DNA from: Bacillus hominis
GTDB taxonomy: Bacteria > Bacillota > Bacilli > Bacillales > Bacillaceae_G
Assembly: GCF_018332515.1 (NCBI RefSeq)
Contig: NZ_BOQD01000045.1
Coordinates: 1-52,782 of the forward strand
Direction: 5' to 3'
Length of the DNA stretch: 52,782 nt
The position numbers and the translations under genes were made by a program. Shown in pieces: positions 17,981 through 26,077 of the stretch (position 1 is its first letter; each line of letters starts with the position of its first letter). The notes beneath the pieces were generated by a model, which was not told the origin of the DNA, searched no databases, and saw nothing but the letters and a program-made list of their open reading frames with translations.

Positions 17981-18245
17981 AATGTTTCAAATGATCTTCT
18001 TGATTGATTAAATGGCTATACTTCGGATTATTTGTACGCATTTCATGAAGGCGCCCTCCATGATTATTAATCCATGTTCGTACCACTTGTTCAGTCATTT
18101 CCTCACCTTGATAACGACCTGATTTAGCATAAGTTGTTTGGAAGTCTTCCCACAGTAATTCAACCCATGCACGAGCTTGTGCGTAAGAAAGGTGGTCATT
18201 CTTATCTAATAATTCTTTCGTTAATGTTTCAAACATATCATTCAT
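17979..18245 (-). CDS. YfhJ family protein (WVELL motif)
   Basis: Soluble protein of 88 residues containing ARAWVELLWEDFQ, the motif that names the family. Function unknown. AAAGGAG precedes the ATG by 7-8 bases. Divergent from sspK, as in B. subtilis. Confidence 0.8.
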   Translation of the reverse strand: MNDMFETLTKELLDKNDHLSYAQARAWVELLWEDFQTTYAKSGRYQGEEMTEQVVRTWINNHGGRLHEMRTNNPKYSHLINQEDHLKH

Positions 18246-18367
18246 GTTCTATTCTCCTTTTACCTATTTATCCTTTAATTTCTAAAGGATAGTTTCTTCT
18301 ATTTTGCACATTCTATAAGTGATACTTCTTAAAGAGGTATCAACTGATGATGAGGAGGGCGTTCGCA

Positions 18368-18526
18368 ATGGGTAAACAAGCCGAATTTTGGTCTGAGTCG
18401 AAAAATAACAGCAAAATCGATGGTCAACCGAAAGCGAAATCACGCTTTGCTTCGAAAAGACCTAACGGCACCATTAACACGCACCCACAAGAACGTATGC
18501 GTGCTGCAAATCAGCAGGAAGAGTAG
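18368..18526 (+). CDS. sspK: Small acid-soluble spore protein K
   Basis: Minor spore-core protein of 52 residues. It has the SspK hallmarks [14 protein letters not shown] and [18 protein letters not shown] precedes the ATG by 9 bases. Forespore-specific expression is expected from the family. Confidence 0.92.
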
Positions 18527-18569
18527 TACAGTAACAAACTAAATTAACTTCCTACACGAGGTGATAAAG

Positions 18570-18722
18570 ATGAGCTACCGTGACCATTTAGATCGTCGTT
18601 CTGAATTATTTAACCATACGTGGACTCGTCCAAAACATGCGAAAGCGCAAGTTAATGGACAGACGCAACAAACCCAGTCTCTCATTATACTGGCAAACGA
18701 ATGTAAAAAACGCCAATTTTAG
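18570..18722 (+). CDS. Small YpzG-like protein, 50 residues
   Basis: ATG follows AGGTGATAAAG and the frame ends 35 bases before a terminator. The core LFNHTWTRPKHAKAQVNGQT resembles the YpzG family as I remember it. The product is basic and hydrophilic. It lies 43 bases after sspK on the same strand, so spore expression is plausible. Function unknown. Confidence 0.65.
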   Translation: MSYRDHLDRRSELFNHTWTRPKHAKAQVNGQTQQTQSLIILANECKKRQF

Positions 18723-18756
18723 AATCTCCTATCTCCTTTAACGCCTACCAAAGATG

Positions 18757-18787
18757 AAAACCAGAGAGAGATTGACTCTCTGGTTTT
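18757..18787. terminator. Bidirectional terminator
   Basis: AAAACCAGAGAG (18757-18768) pairs with CTCTCTGGTTTT (18776-18787) between the YpzG-like gene and yfhH, which converge. Confidence 0.88.
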
Positions 18788-19104
18788 TATTTTTCCTGTA
18801 GCAAGGAAATTGGTATTCCAATTTCTTCATTATCATTTTGCTTATGTCCCCAAGCAAATACCCCATTGAAATACGTAATTTTAAATACCACACCAGGTTC
18901 TTCTACTAATTCATATATCTCACCAATATGGAATTTGTTTATATCAATCATATAAGCACGAGCCATAGCTATTTTTCTCATTAATACATCAAATTCATTT
19001 ACGATTCCGAGTTGCTCAGCCTTTACTGCTTGCTCCTTTAAATTTCCAATTTCTGCTCGAAGCTCATGTGGTGTCATTTCACTGTAGCGTTTTGGCATAT
19101 TCAT
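18787..19104 (-). CDS. YfhH family protein (DUF1811)
   Basis: Soluble protein of 105 residues with an N-terminal helical hairpin (MTPHELRAEIGNLKEQA) and a C-terminal beta domain (IGEIYELVEEPG). Function unknown. GAGGG 7 bases before ATG 19104 favours that start over the upstream GTG, which would overlap recX. Ten bases separate it from the recX stop, so they form an operon, as in B. subtilis. Confidence 0.82.
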   Translation of the reverse strand: MNMPKRYSEMTPHELRAEIGNLKEQAVKAEQLGIVNEFDVLMRKIAMARAYMIDINKFHIGEIYELVEEPGVVFKITYFNGVFAWGHKQNDNEEIGIPISLLQEK

Positions 19105-19114
19105 CTTATTTCCC

Positions 19115-19927
19115 TCATCCCTCTTCACGTTTCATTTGTAAAAATATATCTATCTCATCAATAGAGAATCCTTTTCGATATAACGCTTGCTTCACCTTAT
19201 TTTCGAATGTCCAACCATCATACTTCTTATATTTCTCATAATATTTATTCCCATGATAGTGTAACGCTTCTTGTTGCTGTTCGTCATCTTTTTCGTCTTT
19301 CAATTCTTCCAGACAAATTTGAATTATCTCTCTAGAATACCCTTTACGAACAAGCATTTCTTCTAATTTTTGTTTCATTTGTAAAAATGAATGCTTTTGA
19401 TAAGATTTTTTTTTCTTTTCTACAAGAAATAAAGCATTCTCAATTTGCTTCTCCTTTGGATACTCTTGTAAACTATGTGTAATGATTAAATCCTGAACAC
19501 CTTTACTTAATAGCCCTCTCCTAATAACAGTTGGACCTTTTTGATTCACATTACTTTGCGTTCGCACGTATGAAATAGCGTACTCTTTATCATTAATATA
19601 TCGATCATGTAATAATTTCGAAACGACTTCAGAGATGATGGCCTGTCCCACTTCTTTTTTTCGTAAGAAATCTTCTATTTCTTGTTTTGTTCTCATTTGA
19701 TAGGATAAATAGGAAATTGCTTGTAAATATGCTTTTTGTACCTCTTCATTGTACAAAATATTCCCTAACGCTACTTCATCAATTTCTAAGCCTTTTTGTA
19801 ACCCATGTTTCATTAAGATTGCTTGATTCACACTAAACCCGTACTCTTCACCTTGACCTTTATCAATATAAATATTAAATCGTTCTTTCGATCGTTTTTG
19901 TACTTCTATTTTTGTAATGACAGCCAT
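19115..19927 (-). CDS. recX: Recombination regulator RecX
   Basis: Binds the RecA filament and modulates recombination. The 270-residue protein has the three-helix RecX repeats (for example AISYLSYQMRTKQEIEDFL and YVRTQSNVNQKGP), within the usual length for Firmicute RecX. AGAGGTGAGAGT precedes the ATG. Divergent from yfhF, cotranscribed with yfhH. Confidence 0.92.
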   Translation of the reverse strand: MAVITKIEVQKRSKERFNIYIDKGQGEEYGFSVNQAILMKHGLQKGLEIDEVALGNILYNEEVQKAYLQAISYLSYQMRTKQEIEDFLRKKEVGQAIISEVVSKLLHDRYINDKEYAISYVRTQSNVNQKGPTVIRRGLLSKGVQDLIITHSLQEYPKEKQIENALFLVEKKKKSYQKHSFLQMKQKLEEMLVRKGYSREIIQICLEELKDEKDDEQQQEALHYHGNKYYEKYKKYDGWTFENKVKQALYRKGFSIDEIDIFLQMKREEG

Positions 19928-20008
19928 ACTCTCACCTCTCTACTATTTTAACATAGTCGAGGAACATTTTTATTTTTCAAGAATATATATAATGAGGAGG
20001 AAATGATT

Positions 20009-20914
20009 GTGAAAATCGCAATTTCTGGTGGCTCTGGCTTTATAGGCAAATACCTTTCTAGTTTTTTTATTCAAAAGGGATATACTGTTTACATTCTTAC
20101 TCGAAAAAAAACTGCTGAAACTTCGCCCACTAACCTTCAATACGTACAATGGACACCGGATTTACAGACCTTCCCCCTCCCCTCTATCGATGTAGTTATT
20201 AATCTAGCTGGAGAGTCTATTAATAGTAGATGGACAAAGAAACAAAAAGAAACAATTTTAAACAGTAGGATTCAAACAACAAGAGGACTCATTAAACAAT
20301 TACAAGCACTCGCAACAAAACCACACACATTTATTAACGCAAGCGCTATTGGATACTATGGAACATCTGAAACAGAGTCTTTTACCGAGCAACAAGAAAC
20401 TCCCGGAAATGACTTTTTAGCAGAAACAGTATTTTTATGGGAGCAAGAAGCATCTAAAGCACGTTCTCTTGGAATAAGAACAATCTACTCAAGATTTGGA
20501 GTCGTATTAGGTGCAGACGGAGGAGCTCTTCCCAAAATGCTACTTCCCTATAAATTCTATATCGGAGGTACAATTGGATCTGGAAACCAATGGTTATCAT
20601 GGATTCATATAGACGATGTCGTTCGCATGATTGATTTCATCATACACAAAGAAGAAATTGATGGCCCTCTTAATATTACAGCCCCCCTACCTATAAGAAT
20701 GAAGGAATTTGGAGAAACCATTGCAACTATAATGAGAAAACCTCATTGGTTACCTGTCCCTTCATTTATGCTTCACACTTTATTGGGTGAGATGAGTATC
20801 CTTGTACTAGAAGGGCAACATGTATTACCTATTAAGGCGATTGAACATGGGTATCAATACACATTTCCGACAGTAAACCATGCATTACAAAATATACTTT
20901 CGCATACAATGTAG
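20009..20914 (+). CDS. YfhF-like NAD-dependent epimerase/dehydratase (TIGR01777, DUF1731)
   Basis: Short-chain dehydrogenase fold of 302 residues. It has the nucleotide-binding GGSGFIG at the N-terminus, NLAGESI, NASAIGYYG and the C-terminal DUF1731 segment (PLPIRMKEFGETIA onward). Substrate unknown. AGGAGG lies 8 bases before the GTG at 20009, whereas the ATG at 20003 is only 2 bases from it, so GTG is the likely start. Confidence 0.85.
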   Translation: MKIAISGGSGFIGKYLSSFFIQKGYTVYILTRKKTAETSPTNLQYVQWTPDLQTFPLPSIDVVINLAGESINSRWTKKQKETILNSRIQTTRGLIKQLQALATKPHTFINASAIGYYGTSETESFTEQQETPGNDFLAETVFLWEQEASKARSLGIRTIYSRFGVVLGADGGALPKMLLPYKFYIGGTIGSGNQWLSWIHIDDVVRMIDFIIHKEEIDGPLNITAPLPIRMKEFGETIATIMRKPHWLPVPSFMLHTLLGEMSILVLEGQHVLPIKAIEHGYQYTFPTVNHALQNILSHTM

Positions 20915-21055
20915 TACTTCTAAAATACAGTTTTACGGGGAGTTTATCCTCTCCAAAATTTTCATTTTCTAGGATTCGGAGCATCGCTATACGAATAACC
21001 TTCCAGTTGCTTTGTCTTAACATTAGCATTTCAAAGTAACAGAAATGAGGTACCT

Positions 21056-22186
21056 ATGAAAATATTGCTCAAACAAGCCATTGTATATCCTATTACATCT
21101 CAAAAATTTCAAGGGGATGTACTTGTTATAGGAGAACGAATTGCTGAGGTCAAACCTTCTATTCAGCCTACTCAAGATATGACCGTTATAGATGCGCGAG
21201 CCCTTCATCTCTTACCTGGATTTATTGATGTCCATACTCACCTTGGTCTCTATGATGAAGGCACTGGTTGGGCTGGTAATGATGCAAATGAAACATCTGA
21301 AGTCTCAACACCACATATCCGTTCTTTAGACGGGATCCATCCTTTTGATATTGCATTTCAAGACGCTGTACAAAATGGGGTTACGACTGTTCACGTTATG
21401 CCCGGAAGCCAAAATATTATCGGCGGTACTACTTGTGTAATAAAAACTGCTGGAACTTGTATTGATCATATGATTATTCAGGAACCTGCTGGTTTAAAAA
21501 TTGCCTTTGGAGAAAACCCTAAAAAGGTCCATAGCAACGGTACAAAAGAATCAATAACACGTATGGGAATTATGGGCTTACTTCGTGAATCATTCTATGA
21601 TGCACAGCACTACGGGCATGAAGCAGATTTTCGAATGCTTCCTATTCTAAAAGCACTACGCCGCGAAATACCGGTACGTATTCACGCTCACCGTGCTGAC
21701 GATATTAGTTCTGCTTTACGCTTTGCAACAGAATTCAATCTTGATTTACGTATTGAGCATTGTACAGAAGGACACTTTATTGTTGAAGAGCTTTCGAAAC
21801 ACAATTTGAAGGTTTCAGTTGGTCCCACTCTTACACGCCGTTCTAAAATCGAACTAAAAAATAAAACATGGGATACTTACCATATATTATCGAAGAATGG
21901 AGTGGAAGTTTCTATAACAACAGATCACCCTTATACACCAATTCAATATTTAAATATTTGTGCTGCTGTCGCAGTAAGGGAAGGATTAGACGAGAAAACT
22001 GCATTGGAAGGAATCACTATATTTCCAGCGCGAAATTTACGTTTAGAGGATAGAATTGGAAGCATTGAAGTTGGAAAAGATGCTGATCTCGTGTTATGGA
22101 CTCACCATCCTTTCCATTATTTAGCCAAGCCTGTACTCACCATGATTGACGGAAAAATAATTTACAAAAAAAATAAAAAAAACTAG
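21056..22186 (+). CDS. Amidohydrolase family protein (imidazolonepropionase-related)
   Basis: Metal-dependent hydrolase of 376 residues. It has the N-terminal beta-sandwich, the metal motif GFIDVHTHLG (about residues 55-64), the conserved HAHR (about residue 218) and EHC histidines, and the catalytic aspartate in TTDHPY. The C-terminal LRLEDRIGSIEVGKDADLVLW is typical. Several family members act on cyclic amides or amino-acid derivatives; the substrate cannot be read from sequence. GAGGTACCT precedes the ATG. Confidence 0.85.
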   Translation: MKILLKQAIVYPITSQKFQGDVLVIGERIAEVKPSIQPTQDMTVIDARALHLLPGFIDVHTHLGLYDEGTGWAGNDANETSEVSTPHIRSLDGIHPFDIAFQDAVQNGVTTVHVMPGSQNIIGGTTCVIKTAGTCIDHMIIQEPAGLKIAFGENPKKVHSNGTKESITRMGIMGLLRESFYDAQHYGHEADFRMLPILKALRREIPVRIHAHRADDISSALRFATEFNLDLRIEHCTEGHFIVEELSKHNLKVSVGPTLTRRSKIELKNKTWDTYHILSKNGVEVSITTDHPYTPIQYLNICAAVAVREGLDEKTALEGITIFPARNLRLEDRIGSIEVGKDADLVLWTHHPFHYLAKPVLTMIDGKIIYKKNKKN

Positions 22187-22195
22187 TTTATTTTT

Positions 22196-22226
22196 TTGAC
22201 TAGATAAAGTATTATACGATTATAAA
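22196..22226 (+). promoter_or_regulatory. Possible promoter of the tRNA-like element
   Basis: TTGACT (22196-22201) and TATAAA (22221-22226) are separated by 19 bases. They lie about 50 bases upstream of the tRNA-like fold. The spacing is long, so this is tentative. Confidence 0.4.
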
Positions 22227-22278
22227 CTGAATGAAACCATAATCAATTTGTGTCGTGATTCTCATTTTCAAATTGATG

Positions 22279-22350
22279 AATGGGGAAGGCAAATGGTGCG
22301 CCACCAGCGTTATAAACTGGTTCTAGTGGGTTCGATTCCCACCCCGAAAT
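22279..22350 (+). ncRNA. tRNA-like small RNA (pseudo-tRNA), overlapping a terminator
   Basis: The 72 bases fold like a tRNA. The T-arm is perfect (GTGGG TTCGATT CCCAC, 22326-22342) and the variable loop TTCTA has 5 bases. The anticodon arm is CCAGC GTTATAA ACTGG (one mismatch; formal anticodon TAT at 22311-22313 or TTA at 22310-22312, depending on alignment). The D-arm has a 3-bp stem GGC/GCC and loop GG. The acceptor stem is poor: only three G-C pairs next to the T-arm. No CCA is encoded. B. cereus is known to make a tRNA-like RNA called tRNA-Other, charged by the two lysyl-tRNA synthetases together; I recall this from the literature and cannot verify identity here. Confidence 0.6.
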
Positions 22351-22392
22351 TTTTTAAAGATTGATATAAAAATTTCGAGGGTGGGTGTTTTT
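22338..22392 (+). terminator. Terminator built on the 3' half of the tRNA-like RNA
   Basis: CCCACCC plus CGAAATTTTT (from 22338) pairs with AAAAATTTCG plus GGGTGGG (22368-22385, one bulged A at 22378), about 17 pairs, then a T-run. Its left arm reuses the 3' strand of the T-arm. The segment CGAGGGT (22376-22382) can instead pair with ACCCTCG (22403-22409), which would break this hairpin. Confidence 0.75.
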
Positions 22393-22426
22393 TCGTCATG
22401 CTACCCTCGTGTGAGGAGGAGTTAGT

Positions 22427-22984
22427 GTGTTGAAAAAACGCGACTTACACGACAGCCACGTTCTATACGAGTTAATGGTGGATCCTGCTGTCTTCCCTTT
22501 TGTGCGTCAAAAGGCTTATTCTTATGAAGAATATTTATTTTTAACGAAACAAACAATTGAAGCCGAAGAGCGTGGAGAATTAATCTCACGCACAATTTTA
22601 GATGAATGGGGTAACCCTATCGGTACAATTACTTTATTTGATGTGCAAGAAAAAGCCGGATTCCTCGGAACCTGGCTTGGCAAACCCTATCATGGTAAAG
22701 GATATAATAAATTAGCGAAAGATTCATTTTTTAGTGAACTTTTCTACGAATTAGATATTGAAACGATCTTTATGCGTATTCGTAAAATAAATATCCGGTC
22801 TATTAAAGCTGCCGAAAAACTACAATATGTAAATCTAGCAAATGAAACAAGAAAAGCCGTTTATGATGAAATTAACGCGCATGAAGAAGTATATAATTTA
22901 TATGAAATTCCAAAAGATCAATATACACTTGCAACAATGCGAGATACAACATTCCAAGAAGCACACCAATTAAAAGAAGCGTAA
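22427..22984 (+). CDS. GNAT family N-acetyltransferase
   Basis: Protein of 185 residues of the RimJ/RimL-like acetyltransferase type. The acetyl-CoA loop region GTWLGKPYHGKGYNKLA is visible, with IRKINIRSIKAAEKL as the usual following helix. Substrate unknown. It starts at GTG, 7 bases after AGGAGG. It lies directly behind the tRNA-like terminator with no other obvious promoter, so terminator read-through may control it. Confidence 0.82.
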   Translation: MLKKRDLHDSHVLYELMVDPAVFPFVRQKAYSYEEYLFLTKQTIEAEERGELISRTILDEWGNPIGTITLFDVQEKAGFLGTWLGKPYHGKGYNKLAKDSFFSELFYELDIETIFMRIRKINIRSIKAAEKLQYVNLANETRKAVYDEINAHEEVYNLYEIPKDQYTLATMRDTTFQEAHQLKEA

Positions 22985-23094
22985 TCTAAAAATTCAGAAA
23001 TGATAATTAATCAATGCTAGTTTGACATATATGTATATCACCCCATGTCTTTGGAAACGATAGATAGTGACTTTAGGACACGAGGTGATTTGTA

Positions 23095-23214
23095 ATGGAT
23101 AAAAAGAAACGTGATAAAGCAAAAAATACATTATCTAGTACACAAGAAGTTCTCTATCAACGAGAATTTCGAAAAGCAGATCGTGCAGCGGGCTATCGCT
23201 CAAAAAGCATTTAA
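23095..23214 (+). CDS. YfhE family protein
   Basis: Very small basic protein of 39 residues with the family core LSSTQEVLYQREFRKADRAA. GAGGTGATTTGTA precedes the ATG. Function unknown. Synteny with yfhF and recX supports the name. Confidence 0.75.
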   Translation: MDKKKRDKAKNTLSSTQEVLYQREFRKADRAAGYRSKSI

Positions 23215-23218
23215 AGTG

Positions 23219-23260
23219 AAACTGAATAATTAGAAGGTTTCCCCCCTAATTATTCAGTTT
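23219..23260 (+). terminator. yfhE terminator
   Basis: AAACTGAATAATTAG (23219-23233) pairs perfectly with CTAATTATTCAGTTT (23246-23260). The sequence entering the hairpin (AAAGTGAAACT) equals the end of some bcr1 copies, so it may be partly repeat-derived. Confidence 0.7.
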
Positions 23261-23289
23261 CATTACATAAGACTTTCCAATGGATTTGC

Positions 23290-23323
23290 AAAAAAGGTTC
23301 CTTATAAATAAGGAACCTTTTTT
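23290..23323. terminator. Second hairpin, bidirectional terminator type
   Basis: AAAAAAGGTTCCTTAT pairs with ATAAGGAACCTTTTTT. It stands directly before the DnaA-box cluster and would shield that region from yfhE transcription. Confidence 0.8.
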
Positions 23324-23513
23324 GTGGACAACTTTATCCACAAAAACCGTAGAATTGTGCATAAATTCCAAAAGTATTTTACGAATTCATTTATTAAAAT
23401 GAATTCTAAATGTGAGAATTGTGGATAATTTTCTAAAAATTGTGGACAATGTGGATATAGTTGTTAATATTCCGACTTTACTGTCTAATGAAAGCGTAAT
23501 TTTTTGTGGATAA
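23323..23513. promoter_or_regulatory. DnaA-box cluster
   Basis: Within 191 gene-free bases there are four exact TTATNCACA boxes: 23334-23342 (plus), 23356-23364, 23420-23428 and 23505-23513 (minus). Three more have one mismatch: 23323-23331, 23441-23449 and 23450-23458 (minus). Six of the seven point the same way. By chance an exact box is expected about once in 33 kb on both strands. Strong terminators face both sides. B. subtilis has non-origin DnaA-box clusters that titrate DnaA; this looks like such a site. Confidence 0.8.
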
Positions 23514-23550
23514 GTTAATAACCCTCGTTTATTTTTGTTAAAATAATAAA

Positions 23551-23582
23551 AAACCCTCTTTAAAAGTTTAAAAGAGGGGTTT
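23551..23582 (-). terminator. ugtP terminator
   Basis: AAACCCTCTTTAAA pairs with TTTAAAAGAGGGGTTT, with a long T-run on the minus strand, directly after the ugtP stop. Confidence 0.85.
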
Positions 23583-23586
23583 CATA

Positions 23587-24753
23587 TTAAGTAAAAGATT
23601 CGGCAAGAGCTGGTGATTTAATAGGTATATGATTCGGCTCTGCATGATTTTCTGCCAAAATTGTATCCACAATATGACCAGCTGGCTCAGGACGATAAAT
23701 ACTTTTCATTGCTTCTTTCATTTGAAGAAGCTTCATATCATCTTGCAATAACGCCTCTGTTTTTGCAAAAACTTCACTATCATCACGAATTACAACTGCC
23801 GCCCCTTTTTTTTCAAAATACAACGCATTTTCATTTTCTTGTCCTGGGACAGGTTTATATAAAATGACAGGTACTTGTAATGCTGCTGCTTCGCTTAATG
23901 TAATACCACCTGGCTTCGTAATCATACAGGAAGTAACACGGAACAACTCATCAATGTTTTCAACATAACCAAATACTTTTAAAGCATCAGAACTTTGTTC
24001 CTGTAGTCCCATTAAATCCTGCTTTAAAGCTTCGTTTTTCCCACAAACGACAACTACTTGTAAGTTTGGTACTGACATAAATGACTGGCATAGCTCTTTT
24101 ACACTCCCTAGCACACCATGAGCACCTGCTACAATTAGTAAAATCTTTTTATCCTTACATAACTGATATTTATTATATATAATTGCTGGATTTATCTTTA
24201 CCTCAAAACTGCTACGAATCGGAATCCCTGTTTCAACAATTTGCTCTGCAGGTACACCGATATCAACCATCACTTTTTTCACATGATCGGTTGCTACAAA
24301 ATAACGATCTACTTCTCGATGGATCCATATTTTATGCACGCAAAAATCCGTTAATACGTTATAAACAGGAATAGAAATACCTATTTGCTTTTTTAATTCT
24401 GGTACAGCGATGATTGGAAAGGTATTAATAACAATATCCGGTTTCTCCACCTGTAATAGCGCCTTCAAACGCTTTCTCCCAAAATTCGCATACCAAGATG
24501 CTATTTTTTTATCATAAATTTTCTCTACACCATAATAAAACAAACGATATAATTCTTTTCCTACCGTATAGCTTTTTAAATATAAATATTTTGTAATATC
24601 GGTTATAACTGGATGGGATTCTCCAAACAAGTCGCATACAATTACATCTTTGATTCCTTTTTGACGAAAGGTTTGTTCTAATGTTTTCGCTACTTGCACA
24701 TGACCGTTACCGTAATGTGCAGTTAATATTAAAACCTTGGGGTTTTTTATCAA
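23587..24753 (-). CDS. ugtP: Processive diacylglycerol beta-glucosyltransferase UgtP
   Basis: Adds glucose from UDP-glucose to diacylglycerol, giving the glycolipid anchor of lipoteichoic acid; in B. subtilis it also delays division in rich medium. The 388-residue GT28 protein has the N-terminal acceptor domain ([19 protein letters not shown]), then [12 protein letters not shown] and the UDP-sugar motif [13 protein letters not shown] with [10 protein letters not shown]. It starts with TTG, 9 bases after GGAG. Confidence 0.92.
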   Translation of the reverse strand: MIKNPKVLILTAHYGNGHVQVAKTLEQTFRQKGIKDVIVCDLFGESHPVITDITKYLYLKSYTVGKELYRLFYYGVEKIYDKKIASWYANFGRKRLKALLQVEKPDIVINTFPIIAVPELKKQIGISIPVYNVLTDFCVHKIWIHREVDRYFVATDHVKKVMVDIGVPAEQIVETGIPIRSSFEVKINPAIIYNKYQLCKDKKILLIVAGAHGVLGSVKELCQSFMSVPNLQVVVVCGKNEALKQDLMGLQEQSSDALKVFGYVENIDELFRVTSCMITKPGGITLSEAAALQVPVILYKPVPGQENENALYFEKKGAAVVIRDDSEVFAKTEALLQDDMKLLQMKEAMKSIYRPEPAGHIVDTILAENHAEPNHIPIKSPALAESFT

Positions 24754-25130
24754 ACAAATCCACTCCTAGCTTTTTGTTTCTCCATATTGCATATACGACA
24801 ATAGGAAAAACATTTTCCTTAAACATTACATACTCGGATTCCAATATTCCCCTGTTAGCTATGTACCTGTCGTGGATATGCAAAGCATATAAGATTGACC
24901 CCTTAATCCTATCTGTGCTCATATCTTTACATTATACTTTCCTATAAGAGCTTTCGCAATAACTTACAAATGTTCTATATTCCATGATACTCACCCTTTT
25001 ACTTCTTAATTCTTTTTACTATTTTGATTTCCCTTTACAATTATGTAAATTTCTCCGCTGATTCTTTACAAAAATATGGATATTCTCTCTTCAGTATACT
25101 CTGTTCTGAATATATACTCTAGATTTTATT
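24754..25130. other. Gene-free region upstream of ugtP
   Basis: About 380 bases with no convincing gene. Two short hairpins occur on the ugtP leader side (AGGAAAA with TTTTCCT near 24812-24829, and ATATGC with GCATAT near 24876-24891). A frame at 24707-24922 overlaps the ugtP start and lacks family features. No known riboswitch class recognised. Confidence 0.4.
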
Positions 25131-25247
25131 ATAAAGTGAAGGCTAATAATCAGTAGGGTTTATGGGCAGCAGGGCTTCCACCTAACTTCTTTGCTCCAGC
25201 TGAATTTTGAGGTGGGAGTTTTACTGTCCGGCAAATAGCGGGATAAA
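25131..25247 (-). repeat. bcr1-type repeat, 117 bp
   Basis: Reverse orientation: begins ATAAAGTGAAGG and ends with CAAATAGCGGGATAAA. The central CCACCTAACTTC and TTTTGAGGTGGGAGT blocks are shared with other copies. ATAAA is present at both ends. Confidence 0.85.
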
Positions 25248-25251
25248 GAAA

Positions 25252-25283
25252 CAAAAAGTCTAATCCAATATTTGGATTAGACT
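25252..25283 (-). terminator. pflA terminator
   Basis: AGTCTAATCCAA (25257-25268) pairs with TTGGATTAGACT (25272-25283), followed by TTTTTG on the minus strand. The right arm overlaps the last codons of pflA. Confidence 0.85.
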
Positions 25284-26008
25284 GCTTTTAAAATATGTTT
25301 CGCATGCTCAACATTTTCTTCTGTCGGTGGATTCACATCCGCAAGTGGATACTTATGTCCAAGTGCCTCCCATTTATAAACACCGAGTTTATGATATGGC
25401 AACACTTCTACCTTCTTAACATTAGATAGACTTTGAATAAAGCTTGATAATTTTTGTAGATCCTCTTCACCATCGGTAACACCGGGAACCAATACGTGTC
25501 GTACCCAAATCGGTTTATTTTTATCCGATAAATAACGAGCAAATTGTAAAATATGTTCATTTGGTTTTCCTGTTAATTTACGATGCTTTTTGGAATCGAT
25601 ATGCTTCAAATCCAATAAAACTAAATCTGTATACTCCATTAAAATATCTAGCTTATTTTGGAATTCTGGTTCCTCAGAATAACAACCGCCAGAAGAATCG
25701 ATTGTTGTATGGATACCAGCTTCTTTGCACTTTTTAAACAAATCAATTAAGAAGTCTAGCTGTAATAGTGGCTCTCCACCGCTAACTGTTATACCGCCTC
25801 CAGAAGCTTCAATAAATGGAAGGTAACATGTCACATCCTGCATCACTTCTTCAACTGTTATTTCTTTACCTTTACCGATCTCCCATGTATCAGCATTATG
25901 ACAATATTGACAACGTAATAAACACCCTTGTGTAAATATGACATAACGAATACCTGGGCCATCAACAGTACCACAAGACTCTACAGAATGTATTCTTCCT
26001 TTTACCAT
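25277..26008 (-). CDS. pflA: Pyruvate formate-lyase-activating enzyme
   Basis: Radical SAM enzyme that installs the glycyl radical on PflB under anaerobic conditions. The 243-residue protein has the 4Fe-4S motif C29-x3-C33-x2-C36, the glycine-rich SGGEP SAM motif and the GPG segment near the N-terminus. GGAGG precedes the ATG. It follows pflB by 69 bases, which contain a hairpin, so they are probably cotranscribed with tuned stoichiometry. Confidence 0.96.
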   Translation of the reverse strand: MVKGRIHSVESCGTVDGPGIRYVIFTQGCLLRCQYCHNADTWEIGKGKEITVEEVMQDVTCYLPFIEASGGGITVSGGEPLLQLDFLIDLFKKCKEAGIHTTIDSSGGCYSEEPEFQNKLDILMEYTDLVLLDLKHIDSKKHRKLTGKPNEHILQFARYLSDKNKPIWVRHVLVPGVTDGEEDLQKLSSFIQSLSNVKKVEVLPYHKLGVYKWEALGHKYPLADVNPPTEENVEHAKHILKAV

Positions 26009-26035
26009 GTTACTTCCTCCTTTATTGAAACAGCC

Positions 26036-26065
26036 TCCCTCCGCTATATATTAAAAGCGGAGGGA
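26036..26065 (-). other. pflB-pflA intercistronic hairpin
   Basis: TCCCTCCGCT (26036-26045) pairs with AGCGGAGGGA (26056-26065). No T-run follows on the minus strand, so it looks like an mRNA processing or stabilising stem that lowers pflA output, not a terminator. Confidence 0.6.
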
Positions 26066-26077
26066 CACTTTTTTCAC

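Noticed and set aside
22377-22384. AGGGTGG resembles the start of the T-box consensus, suggesting a T-box riboswitch before the GNAT gene.
   Set aside because: The following ACCGCG is missing, the motif lies on the 3' arm of the terminator and not the 5' side, and there is no stem I specifier region. A tRNA-like element explains the sequence better.
24707-24922. A 71-residue open frame overlapping the start of ugtP.
   Set aside because: No binding site or family features, and it overlaps a well-supported gene in another frame.
24760-25080. Region upstream of ugtP examined for a riboswitch.
   Set aside because: Small hairpins are present, but no conserved core of purine, TPP, c-di-GMP, c-di-AMP or preQ1 classes could be matched.
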